Source: Candidatus Methanovirga basalitermitum
GTDB taxonomy: Archaea > Methanobacteriota > Methanobacteria > Methanobacteriales > Methanobacteriaceae
Reading direction: 5' to 3'
Assembly (NCBI GenBank): GCA_031284445.1
Contig: JAISZW010000249.1
Location: 1 to 6,345 of the forward strand
DNA length: 6,345 nucleotides
Part shown: positions 1-6,227 of the stretch, in pieces
Layout of the letters: every line of letters begins with the position of its first letter
Position numbering within the stretch: position 1 is the stretch's first letter
Program-made: the position numbers and the translations under genes
The notes under the pieces: model-generated
The model's input: the letters and a program-made list of their open reading frames with translations, nothing else
The model's database searches: none
What the model was told of the DNA's origin: nothing

Positions 1-115
1 AATAGAGTAAAAAATTAAAATAATTACATATTTTCATTTATTTAAAAAAAATAATGATTACTTATCCATACAATTTAAAACGCATTGATTTTATAATATT
101 AGATTTAAAATGAAG

Positions 116-229
116 AAAACTTCGTTTTATTCGCAAAGTGAATTTAGAAAAATCTTTGATTTTCCGTTTCTAACTTAAAACAAGTTTTAAGTAAAGAAAG
201 TCATAGACTTCTAATTGAACAAGTTCAAT
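116..229. repeat. Cluster of six consecutive small inverted repeats
   Basis: Six non-overlapping inverted repeats follow one another: AAAAC-TTC-GTTTT (116-128), ATTCGC-AAA-GTGAAT (129-143, one G-T pair), AAAATC-TTT-GATTTT (149-163), ACTTAAAAC-AA-GTTTTAAGT (173-192), AAGTC-ATA-GACTT (198-210) and ATTGAAC-AA-GTTCAAT (214-229). Each has a 2-3 base A/T-dominated centre closed by a C-G pair, and the first two abut. Five- to six-base stems are common by chance in AT-rich DNA, but this density, the 9-bp member and the uniform C/G closure look non-random. The role is unknown: a structured RNA, a multi-site protein target or an element remnant are all possible. Confidence 0.5.
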
Positions 230-327
230 AAAGAACATTCATGATTAAAATTTATTTAAAAAATTAAAAACTTTTCCATAGTTACTATAGATGAAAATAG
301 TAAAATAAAATATTTATATTATAATTA

Positions 328-385
328 ATATACTCTATTTTAACATAAATTATATTATATACTCTATTTTAACATAAATTATATT
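328..385. repeat. Perfect 29-bp tandem duplication in the upstream region
   Basis: Positions 328-356 are repeated exactly at 357-385. Each unit begins ATATACTCTATTTT and ends AACATAAATTATATT, so each contains a TATA-like AAATTATATT. The absence of any mismatch in such AT-rich spacer suggests a recent duplication. Because it sits about 50-110 bp before the start codon at 438, it may have duplicated a promoter core. Confidence 0.9.
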
Positions 386-418
386 AACGAAAGAAGTTAA
401 CTAAGCCACTAAAATATA
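376..418 (+). promoter_or_regulatory. Candidate promoter(s) and small inverted repeat of the lipoprotein gene
   Basis: Two TATA-like elements precede the start at 438: AAATTATATT at 376-385, the end of the second 29-bp repeat, and TAAAATATA at 409-417. The first would place transcription initiation about 25 bp downstream, giving a leader of some 30 nt. The second would give an almost leaderless mRNA, which fits the lack of a clear Shine-Dalgarno sequence before 438. An inverted repeat TTAAC-(7 nt)-GTTAA at 384-400 lies between them and could be an operator. Which element is used cannot be decided from sequence alone. Confidence 0.4.
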
Positions 419-437
419 GAAAACTTAAAATGGTAAT

Positions 438-929
438 ATGAGAAATAAAATTATTGTAATAGCTATTTTAGTGTTTGTAATAGCTATTAGTGGATGTATT
501 AATTCAGATATGGACAGTATAAATCAAAGTATACCTAAATTAAATGATAATATAAAAAATGGTGATTTAAACTTTAATCTTGCTGTTGATGGATTAAATT
601 CAAATAAAATTGCTAATGCAAATGCAAAAATAGAGTTAGCTATTGGAAATTTTAAAAATGCTAAAATTAACATTGAAGATATTAAAAGAACTTATAAAAA
701 TCTGAATAATACGAAATATGTTACTTACATTGATTTAATATCAAAGGAATTGGAGTTTAAGACTAATGCAACTTTAAGTCTACAATCAGCTATTCAAGTA
801 TATAGTGGTGAGAAAACAACATTTAATCGATATGTTGATAATGCAAATGATTATATGAAAAATGGAGTAGCTATTCAAATGGAAAGATATAAATTAGTTT
901 TAAATAACCCAGATTTATTTAATCAATAA
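438..929 (+). CDS. Small predicted lipoprotein, function unknown
   Basis: This 163-residue protein has a short basic N-terminus (MRNK), a hydrophobic stretch of about residues 5-17 and a lipobox-like AISGC ending at Cys20. It is therefore predicted to be exported and anchored on the outer face of the membrane through Cys20. The rest is polar, rich in Asn, Lys, Ile and Asp, with no cysteine after Cys20 and no motif I recognise. The spacing of hydrophobic residues suggests a mainly helical domain, and there is no second membrane segment. ATG 438 is the only start that keeps the signal sequence, since the ATG at 431 is in another frame and stops at once. The ribosome binding site is weak, so the message may be leaderless. 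It ends before a T-rich tract and has no co-directional partner within 80 bp. I do not recognise a family. Codon use matches the other genes, so it looks like a genuine gene. Confidence 0.75.
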   Translation: MRNKIIVIAILVFVIAISGCINSDMDSINQSIPKLNDNIKNGDLNFNLAVDGLNSNKIANANAKIELAIGNFKNAKINIEDIKRTYKNLNNTKYVTYIDLISKELEFKTNATLSLQSAIQVYSGEKTTFNRYVDNANDYMKNGVAIQMERYKLVLNNPDLFNQ

Positions 930-937
930 TAATATTG

Positions 938-954
938 TTCTCTTTTTATTTATT
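938..954 (+). terminator. T-rich tract after the lipoprotein gene
   Basis: The tract TTCTCTTTTTATTTATT begins about nine bases after the TAA stop at 927-929. Archaeal RNA polymerase terminates at U-rich stretches without needing a hairpin, and none is seen here. It probably separates the lipoprotein transcript from the next gene. Confidence 0.45.
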
Positions 955-965
955 ATTGGTAATAA

Positions 966-1010
966 TTATTTAATTTAAAAATTTCAAGCAATGAATCTTT
1001 AGTTAAGAGG
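966..1010 (+). promoter_or_regulatory. Promoter and Shine-Dalgarno site of the DHH gene
   Basis: A TATA-like element TTATTTAATTTA lies at 966-977. Initiation about 25 bp downstream, near 1000, would leave a leader of roughly 15-20 nt. Within that leader AGAGG (1006-1010) stands seven bases before the ATG at 1018 and fits pairing with the archaeal 16S rRNA 3' end. This supports 1018 as the start and argues for a separate transcript from the upstream gene. Confidence 0.5.
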
Positions 1011-1017
1011 CAAATTA

Positions 1018-3258
1018 ATGAGAAGTAAATGTCTAAAATGTAATGGAAAAGGGTCTATTGTAGCTAAAAGAAAGTCATGCAAAGCATGTGATGGAACAGG
1101 ATTTGAAAACACCTTTGAAACAAAAAACCATTTTAAAGGAATTAATAGTAGTGCAAAAGCAAAATTTGACCTTGAGTCAGATAGTGATATCCCTTGTGAG
1201 GTTTGTAATGGAACAGGAAAAATTGATGTCCATAAAAAATGTGAAATGTGTAATGGAACAGGTGAATTAAATGTTTGTAGTAGATGTGGAAAAAGTGTTA
1301 ATGAAGATAAAGACTTATGTGAAAGTTGTGTTAAAATAGTGAAAAAGGAGGAGGAGAAAATTAAAAAAGAAGAAGAAAAAATTAATAAAATTTTAAATGA
1401 AGAACAAAATGTCTATGTTTTAGATATTTTATCAGAAATAGAGGATTTAAAAAAAGGAGTAAGTTATAAGGGAAAGGTTAGTAGAGTAGAAAAGTATGGT
1501 GTTTTTGTTAGTTTAAATAAGGATGTGTGGGGATTATTGAGAGAGAAAAATCCTAAATATAAAGTTTCCGATGAAATACTTGTTAAAGTTTCTCAAATAA
1601 AAAAAGATAGAAGAGAAGTGGATTTACAGCATAGCCTTATTGTTGGAAAGTATAAACTTAAAACTTTAAAGAAGAACATTGCAAGATCTAAGATAGCTTC
1701 ACTTGAAAACATCACAATTGGAAAAAATATAATGGTTCAAGGTGAAGTATTGCAAATTCAACAAACAGCAGGACCAACCATATTTACAATAACAGATGAA
1801 ACAGGTATTACATGGGTTGCAGCATTTGATGAAGCAGGTACTCGTGCTTATCCATCTATTGATCTTGGTGATCTTGTTGAAGTTACTGGGGAACTTAATG
1901 AACATGGAGGCAAGACCCAAATTGAATCATCTTCAATTAAAGTTTTAGATGATAAAAAATCTGAAGAAATAAAGAAACTCATTGAAAGAGCATTGGATGA
2001 ACGTGCAGAAGTAGAAGATACTGATCTCCTTGTTGAAAGTCCCATTTTAGAAAAATTGAAACCAAAGATGATAAAAGCTGCAAAAACTATTCGTAGAGCT
2101 ATTTTAGATGGAAGATCTATTTTAATAAGGCACCATGCAGATGCAGACGGAATTTGCGCTGGAATTGCAGTAGAAAAAGCGGTTATCCCTTATTTAAACG
2201 AAATTAATCCAGATAAAGATGCTGAATGGCATTATTTTAAGAGAGCACCAAGTAAAGCTCCATTTTATGAACTTGAAGATGTTGTGAAAGATTTATCATT
2301 TGCATTAGAAGATCTAGAACGTCATGGTCAGAAATTACCATTGATAGTTCTTTTAGATAATGGTTCAACTGAAGAAGATATTTTAGCCTTGATGAAAGCA
2401 AAAATCTATGGCATTGAGATAGTTGTTATTGATCATCACTTCCCAGGGAAAGTGGTTGATGGTAAAGTAGAGGTGGATGAATTCGTGGATGTTCATGTAA
2501 ATCCTTATATTGTTGGAGGAGACTCTCAAATAACAGCAGGATGTTTAGGATTTGAAGTAGCAAGAATGATAAATCCTGATGTGGCTGAACTAATTAAACA
2601 TCTTCCTGGAATAGCTGTAATCGGAGATCATGCTGATTCTAATGAAGCAGAAGAATATATAGAAATAGCTATTGAAAAAGGATATTCTAAAGAAGATTTG
2701 AGGAAAATAGCTGAGTGTGTCGATTTTGAAGCATATTATCTCAGATTTATGAATGGTAGGGGGATAATGGACACGATTTTAGATGTTGATAACTTCGATA
2801 AACATGAAAAATTGCTAGATGCCCTATTTAAAGAGTATAGTAAAAGAGTGGATATTCAACTTAAAGCGGCTCTTCCTAATCTTAAAGAATGCAGACTAAA
2901 TAATGGACTGATATTCAATGTTTTAGATGTTGAAAAATATGCCCATCGGTTTACATTTCCAGCTCCAGGTAAAACCTGTGGCTTTGTTCATGATGCAATA
3001 GTTAAAAAGTATGGTGAAGAAGAACCAATTTTAACCCTTGCTCATGGTCCTGATTTTGGAGTTGTAAGGGCAACAGAATCTGTAAACAAAAAATTCGGAT
3101 TTAATCTTAATGAGGTTATTTGGGACTTGGTTGAGGAAATTCCAGAGGCAGGCATTGATGGTGGGGGACATGAATGTGCAGGTTCAATAAAATTCATCGA
3201 AGGACTTTCAAAAGAAGTATTAAGTAGTTTTTCAGATAAAATAGCTAAATTAAGCTAA
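1018..3258 (+). CDS. DHH-family phosphoesterase (RecJ-like) with DnaJ-type zinc motifs, S1 and OB domains
   Basis: This 746-residue protein is built from nucleic-acid-binding modules joined to a DHH hydrolase. Residues 5-82 hold four CxxCxGxG motifs (Cys5, Cys21, Cys60, Cys75), the pattern by which DnaJ binds two zinc ions, followed by a zinc-ribbon-like CxxC pair (87/90 and 101/104). A charged helix at about 105-130 repeats KKEEEKI twice. An S1-type domain spans about 140-210 and an OB fold about 232-315. The catalytic part shows HHADADG at 372-378, LLDNGS at 445-450, the signature DHH at 472-474 and GDHAD at 536-540, the expected metal-binding set. The DHHA1 substrate-binding domain ends with GGGHECAGS (715-723), a variant of the usual GGGH motif. 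RecJ and archaeal GAN enzymes of this superfamily are metal-dependent exonucleases on single-stranded DNA or RNA; other members cleave small phosphodiesters. The multiple RNA/DNA-binding domains favour a nuclease in repair, replication or RNA turnover, but the exact substrate is inferred. The reading frame is intact and AGAGG supports the start. Confidence 0.92.
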   Translation: MRSKCLKCNGKGSIVAKRKSCKACDGTGFENTFETKNHFKGINSSAKAKFDLESDSDIPCEVCNGTGKIDVHKKCEMCNGTGELNVCSRCGKSVNEDKDLCESCVKIVKKEEEKIKKEEEKINKILNEEQNVYVLDILSEIEDLKKGVSYKGKVSRVEKYGVFVSLNKDVWGLLREKNPKYKVSDEILVKVSQIKKDRREVDLQHSLIVGKYKLKTLKKNIARSKIASLENITIGKNIMVQGEVLQIQQTAGPTIFTITDETGITWVAAFDEAGTRAYPSIDLGDLVEVTGELNEHGGKTQIESSSIKVLDDKKSEEIKKLIERALDERAEVEDTDLLVESPILEKLKPKMIKAAKTIRRAILDGRSILIRHHADADGICAGIAVEKAVIPYLNEINPDKDAEWHYFKRAPSKAPFYELEDVVKDLSFALEDLERHGQKLPLIVLLDNGSTEEDILALMKAKIYGIEIVVIDHHFPGKVVDGKVEVDEFVDVHVNPYIVGGDSQITAGCLGFEVARMINPDVAELIKHLPGIAVIGDHADSNEAEEYIEIAIEKGYSKEDLRKIAECVDFEAYYLRFMNGRGIMDTILDVDNFDKHEKLLDALFKEYSKRVDIQLKAALPNLKECRLNNGLIFNVLDVEKYAHRFTFPAPGKTCGFVHDAIVKKYGEEEPILTLAHGPDFGVVRATESVNKKFGFNLNEVIWDLVEEIPEAGIDGGGHECAGSIKFIEGLSKEVLSSFSDKIAKLS

Positions 3259-3522
3259 ATGTGGGAAATAGCTCAAATGAACTTTAGAATATCTTAATAA
3301 TAATTTTAGAAAATATAGAATAATCTTGGTAAATCTATTATTTGAATTTGCTACTACTGATTTGAGGGAATTTAAACTGGTTTTCAGATGAAGATTTTGA
3401 GGCACCTTGTTAAAATATATTAAAAAAATAATTAAATTTTAAAAAATAATATTAAAATATTCAACTAAAAAAATAAATTTTAACACAATATGAAACACGA
3501 CCAATTAATATGTTTTTGTTCA

Positions 3523-3556
3523 TTTAAAGAGGGAATATTTTAAAGTGGGAAATATT
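3523..3556. repeat. Imperfect tandem repeat just upstream of the ade TATA box
   Basis: TTTAAAGAGGGAATATT (3523-3539) is followed directly by TTTAAAGTGGGAAATATT (3539-3556), sharing one T. The second unit has one substitution and one extra A. The pair ends about nine bases before the TATA-like element, where archaeal activators or repressors often bind. The 10-mer GTGGGAAATA of the second unit (3545-3554) also occurs at 3261-3270, just after the DHH stop codon. Regulation of ade from this site is inference. Confidence 0.5.
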
Positions 3557-3564
3557 AAAGAATT

Positions 3565-3600
3565 AAAATATATAATTAATACAATTGATTTTGTAGGGAT
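3565..3600 (+). promoter_or_regulatory. Promoter and leader of ade
   Basis: An A/T-only TATA-like element AAAATATATAAT at 3565-3576 predicts initiation near 3597-3602 and a leader of only 10-20 nt. The purine-rich AGGGATAGAGAG at 3595-3606 lies just before the ATG at 3613 and may serve as a weak Shine-Dalgarno sequence. The leader is too short for a riboswitch. Confidence 0.5.
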
Positions 3601-3612
3601 AGAGAGAAAATA

Positions 3613-5319
3613 ATGAAATCCGATAAACTAAGTTATGATCCCATATCAAATAAGCTGATTAAAGCAAATATATTAGATTTATCTATAAATGAAGTTTATC
3701 CTGCTAATCTTGTGATTGAAGATGGTGTTTTTAAACAAGTAATTCCAATATCTAACAAGGAAGAATTAGATTTTGAAGGAATATTAGTTCCAGGTTTCAT
3801 TGACTCACATATCCATATTGAGAGTACACTTCTCACACCGTCTTCATTCGCTGAAGCAGTTCTTCCATTAGGAACATGTTCTGTAATAGCTGATCCTCAT
3901 GAAATAGCTAATGTTTTAGGGGTTAAAGGAATTCAATTCATGATTGATGATGGAAATGAGGTTCCATTTGATTTTTATTTCATGGCTCCTTCATCTGTTC
4001 CAGCCACAACATTTGAAAGCTCTGGAGCTGTTGTTGATGAGAAAGATATTGCGAATTTGTTAAAAAAAGATGAAATCATTGGATTAGGTGAGGTTATGAA
4101 CTTTCAAGGAGTTATTAACCATGAATCTTCCATCATCGATAAACTAAAAATAGCTAAATCCTTGAATAAACCTATTGATGGTCATGCTCCTAAATTAAGT
4201 GGTGATGATCTAAAAAAATACTTGAATTGGGATGATGATTTAGAAACATGTTTTATTTCAACTTGCCATGAATCCAGTAGTTTTGATGAAGCTACCCAAA
4301 AAAAGAATTTAGGCATGAAAATCATGGTTAGAGAAGGATCTTCTGCTAAAAACATGGAAGATCTTCTTATTTCAACTCATCCTATTTTTGATTTTTTAGT
4401 AACCGATGATATATCTCCAGAAGATTTAATTAAAGGACATTTAAATCTATTGGTTAGGAAAGCTATTGAATTAGGAGTAGATGAATATGAAGCTATTAAA
4501 ATGGTAACTTTAAATCCTGCAAAACATTACAACTTAAATTCAGGTTTAATAGCTAAAGATAAAATAGCTAACTTCATTTTAGTGGATAATTTGATTGATT
4601 TAAATGTTAAAAAAACCTTTGTTCATGGGAAGTTAGTGGCAGAAAATGGTAAGATTCTATTTAAAATAAATAAATCAAAGATAATAAATAACTTTCATTT
4701 AACTGAAAAGAAGCCAGAGGACTTTGAGATTAATATTAGTTCGACTGGTTTAGATAGTGTAGAAGTCAATGTAATTGAGGTTTTAGATGGAGAATTAATA
4801 ACTAATAAAATTCAATCAAGATTAGCCATTGAAAATGGAATAGTTAAAGAAAATCTTGCAAATGATATTCTTAAATTAGCTGTTGTTGAAAGATATGGGC
4901 ATGGTAACATTGGGAATGGTTTTGTAAAAGGATTTAATTTAAAAGATGGTGCTATTGCTTCAAATGTTGCTCATGATTCCCACAATATAATAGTCGTTTC
5001 AACAAATAGCTATTATATGGCAGAGGCAGTTAACCTTATAAGAGAGAGTAAAGGCGGTTTAGCTATTGTTTCAGACACAAAAAAAAGAATATTGAAACTT
5101 CCTGTTGGTGGAATCATGACAAATGAGAATATAGGAAAAGTGGTGGAAGAAAAATTAGAACTTAACAATTTGACTGAATCCTTAGGTGTTAATATGAAAT
5201 CTCCATTTATGACCTTATCTTTTTTAGCTCTTTTAGTTACTCCAAGTTTGAAACTATCTGATAAAGGGCTGTTCGATGTAGATAACTTTGAATTCATAGA
5301 TGTTTTTGTTAAGAGATAG
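3613..5319 (+). CDS. ade: Adenine deaminase
   Basis: This 568-residue enzyme of the amidohydrolase superfamily hydrolyses adenine to hypoxanthine and ammonia in the cytoplasm, feeding purine salvage. The order of motifs is that of the Ade family. A short N-terminal beta segment leads to PGFIDSHIHIES with the metal-binding His66 and His68. GLGEVMNF carries Glu160, DGHAPKLSG His191, CHESSSFDEA His219, MVREGSSAKN a conserved loop and LVTDD Asp265; these are the expected binuclear metal ligands and active-site residues. The C-terminal Ade-specific domain shows RYGHGNIG, a DGAIASNVAHDSHNI block and KLPVGGIMT. Length matches typical bacterial and archaeal Ade proteins, so the gene is complete, with no missing catalytic residue and no frameshift. 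It has its own promoter and no close partner. Codon use is like the upstream genes. A separate adenosine deaminase identity is unlikely because the Ade-specific C-terminal domain is present. Confidence 0.97.
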   Translation: MKSDKLSYDPISNKLIKANILDLSINEVYPANLVIEDGVFKQVIPISNKEELDFEGILVPGFIDSHIHIESTLLTPSSFAEAVLPLGTCSVIADPHEIANVLGVKGIQFMIDDGNEVPFDFYFMAPSSVPATTFESSGAVVDEKDIANLLKKDEIIGLGEVMNFQGVINHESSIIDKLKIAKSLNKPIDGHAPKLSGDDLKKYLNWDDDLETCFISTCHESSSFDEATQKKNLGMKIMVREGSSAKNMEDLLISTHPIFDFLVTDDISPEDLIKGHLNLLVRKAIELGVDEYEAIKMVTLNPAKHYNLNSGLIAKDKIANFILVDNLIDLNVKKTFVHGKLVAENGKILFKINKSKIINNFHLTEKKPEDFEINISSTGLDSVEVNVIEVLDGELITNKIQSRLAIENGIVKENLANDILKLAVVERYGHGNIGNGFVKGFNLKDGAIASNVAHDSHNIIVVSTNSYYMAEAVNLIRESKGGLAIVSDTKKRILKLPVGGIMTNENIGKVVEEKLELNNLTESLGVNMKSPFMTLSFLALLVTPSLKLSDKGLFDVDNFEFIDVFVKR

Positions 5320-5488
5320 AAACCCATTATTTCTCTAAAGAAACAACGGTTACAATTATCATCTCACTTTCCAGATGGCGACATATAATTTCATTTACAA
5401 CATCTCTCACTAAAAACTTAATTTAAAACATAAAAGACAAAATCTGGAGAAAGTATTGTTCTATAGGTCAGACAAATACCAATTAGTA

Positions 5489-5507
5489 TTATAGAAAATT
5501 TCTATAA
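5489..5507. repeat. Perfect 19-nt palindrome
   Basis: TTATAGAAA-A-TTTCTATAA is a perfect inverted repeat with 9-bp arms about one central base. It lies 170 bp after the ade stop. It could be a protein-binding site, a hairpin in an ade read-through transcript, or chance in AT-rich DNA. Confidence 0.55.
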
Positions 5508-5662
5508 ATCCAATATTTCAAAATTTTTAATTACTCTTTAAATTCAAAATAAAGAAGTTTTAATAAATATTGAGCTTCATCGATATTGATAAAAATGAAG
5601 TTAATAGAAATCCGCTATAGTAAACTGTAAATTTATTTTTTCAAATCATTACCTTAACTAAT

Positions 5663-5674
5663 TTGTCATGACAA
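5663..5674. repeat. Perfect 12-bp palindrome
   Basis: TTGTCATGACAA is fully self-complementary with no spacer and contains four G/C bases, which makes it less likely by chance than the A/T-only palindromes nearby. It sits about 30 bp past the end of the toxin relic. The dyad is of a type that dimeric regulators such as ribbon-helix-helix antitoxins bind, but that role is a guess. Confidence 0.4.
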
Positions 5675-5704
5675 TAGATTCAGATGATTTAGTTTCATGA
5701 AGAA

Positions 5705-6084
5705 TTAAATTTCTGCTATTATGTCATTACATTGTCTTATTAACCTTGATTTGTCTTCTGTTTATTCTTTCCTTTGAAATAAAATTCTACAAAATAGAAA
5801 GAACTGTTTACTTTACAGTAAATAAAACTTATCCTAAATCCTGATTTAGCTCAGCGATTTATTTTTTCACAATGAAATTTTTTTGCAATATATGTTTTAC
5901 ATTTGTAATCTTTTCCAAGTCCAGGAACAGGAGTATAATATGGCTGTGGAACATTTCCTTTAATTTGAATAATGAATGCTTCTTGGAAATGTTTAAAATC
6001 ATCTTTTAATGATGGATATTTCTTTTTAAGATTTAAGCTCTCTATCGAATTTTTAGTATAAAAAAAATTTTCTGAAATATTCAT
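5705..6084 (-). pseudogene. RelE/HigB-like toxin gene broken by a stop codon and a frameshift
   Basis: Reading leftward from ATG 6084, 77 codons run to an in-frame TGA (5853-5851). The same frame then continues with AKSGFRISFIY and FVEFYFKGKNKQ to a TAA at 5742-5740. If one base is restored near 5745-5743, the frame goes on as LIRQCNDIIAEI to a natural TAA at 5707-5705, giving about 125 residues. The reconstruction follows the RelE/ParE-superfamily (HigB-like) toxin plan: KKYPSLKDDF in the N-terminal helices, VPGLG and KKFHCEKINR in the middle strands, the SGFR motif that typically carries a functional arginine, and a final EFYFKG strand. Such toxins are mRNA interferases or translation inhibitors held in check by an antitoxin. 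The TGA falls where related toxins usually have glycine, so a single GGA-to-TGA change explains it. No ribosome binding site precedes the start, and repeat unit A begins seven bases upstream. No antitoxin gene is recognisable on either side. The family call rests on motif memory, not a search. Confidence 0.68.
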
Positions 6085-6091
6085 ACATTCA

Positions 6092-6227
6092 TAGGGTGTT
6101 AGAAATTAAGTGAATTTCCAAGCATTATCCATCCTTATTTCATATCATAACTCATTTTACACATCTTTAAATCTAAAAGTACATTATAATTAGTCATGAA
6201 AATAAAAATAAATCTGGCATTAATTAT
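6092..6227. repeat. Repeat unit A: diverged 136-bp direct repeat with hairpin
   Basis: Unit A begins TAGGGTGTTAGA (6092-6103) and shares exact 12- and 14-base blocks with unit B at a constant offset of 136 bp. The 14-base block TCTAAAAGTACATT is at 6172-6185. At 6102-6118 lies the inverted repeat GAAATT-AAGTG-AATTTC. Between the blocks identity to B is patchy but includes AAGCAT-like and ATTTCAT segments at nearly the same offsets. The unit begins seven bases from the toxin start codon. It may be an insertion-element end, a miniature element or a duplicated promoter or RNA module. Confidence 0.7.

Larger units (their letters stand above)
1..437. other. Non-coding AT-rich region upstream of the lipoprotein gene
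   Basis: I find no convincing gene here. The longest ATG-initiated frame I traced (110-178, 22 codons) lies across inverted repeats and has no ribosome binding site. The stretch holds a cluster of small inverted repeats (116-229), a very A/T-rich segment (about 240-330), a perfect 29-bp tandem duplication (328-385) and promoter-like sequence for the gene starting at 438. What lies to the left of position 1 is unknown. Confidence 0.7.
3259..3612. other. Intergenic spacer between the DHH gene and ade
   Basis: The 354-bp spacer contains no convincing gene. A stop-free plus-strand stretch of about 35 codons ends near 3391 but has no ATG and no recognisable motif. The section around 3340-3410 is less A/T-rich than its surroundings and may be a decayed sequence or a long 3' untranslated region. 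The right third holds the duplicated GGGAA-containing motif and the ade promoter. No clear terminator for the DHH gene is visible. Confidence 0.6.
5320..5704. other. Non-coding region with weak gene remnants and palindromes
   Basis: No intact gene is visible between ade and the broken toxin gene. On the minus strand two short stop-free stretches in the same frame look protein-like: 5410-5330 (27 codons from a GTG, including VVNEIICRHLESE) and 5614-5534 (27 codons, including NIDEAQYLLKLLYFE). Both are separated by several stops and match no family I know. The region also has a 9-bp-arm palindrome (5489-5507) and a 12-bp palindrome TTGTCATGACAA (5663-5674). No convincing T-tract terminator directly follows ade; the first strong T-run on the plus strand is near 5631-5641. 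Confidence 0.5.

Noticed and set aside
110..178. Small 22-codon frame starting ATG AAG AAA on the plus strand
   Set aside because: It has no ribosome binding site, overlaps the inverted repeats and resembles no known short protein.
116..229. CRISPR array
   Set aside because: The inverted repeats do not share sequence, are too short and have no regular spacers; no cas gene is nearby.
1699..2045. Two overlapping minus-strand frames within the DHH gene
   Set aside because: They are antisense to the conserved OB-fold region and have no supporting motifs; the plus-strand frame explains this DNA.
3597..3612. Purine riboswitch controlling ade
   Set aside because: The predicted leader is only 10-20 nt, with no room for an aptamer, and purine riboswitches are typical of bacteria.
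5013..5327. 104-codon minus-strand frame over the end of ade
   Set aside because: It is antisense to the conserved C-terminal domain of adenine deaminase and has no recognisable features.
5330..5343. TTTCT-CTAA-AGAAA hairpin after ade as an intrinsic terminator
   Set aside because: The stem is only five A/T-rich pairs and no T-run follows it.
5851..5853. TGA in the toxin relic as a selenocysteine codon
   Set aside because: Toxins of this family do not use selenocysteine, the position normally holds glycine, and the later frameshift points to decay.
6135..6197. 20-codon minus-strand frame upstream of the toxin relic, considered as an antitoxin
   Set aside because: It lies inside repeat unit A, is too short for an antitoxin and shows no ribbon-helix-helix or helix-turn-helix pattern.
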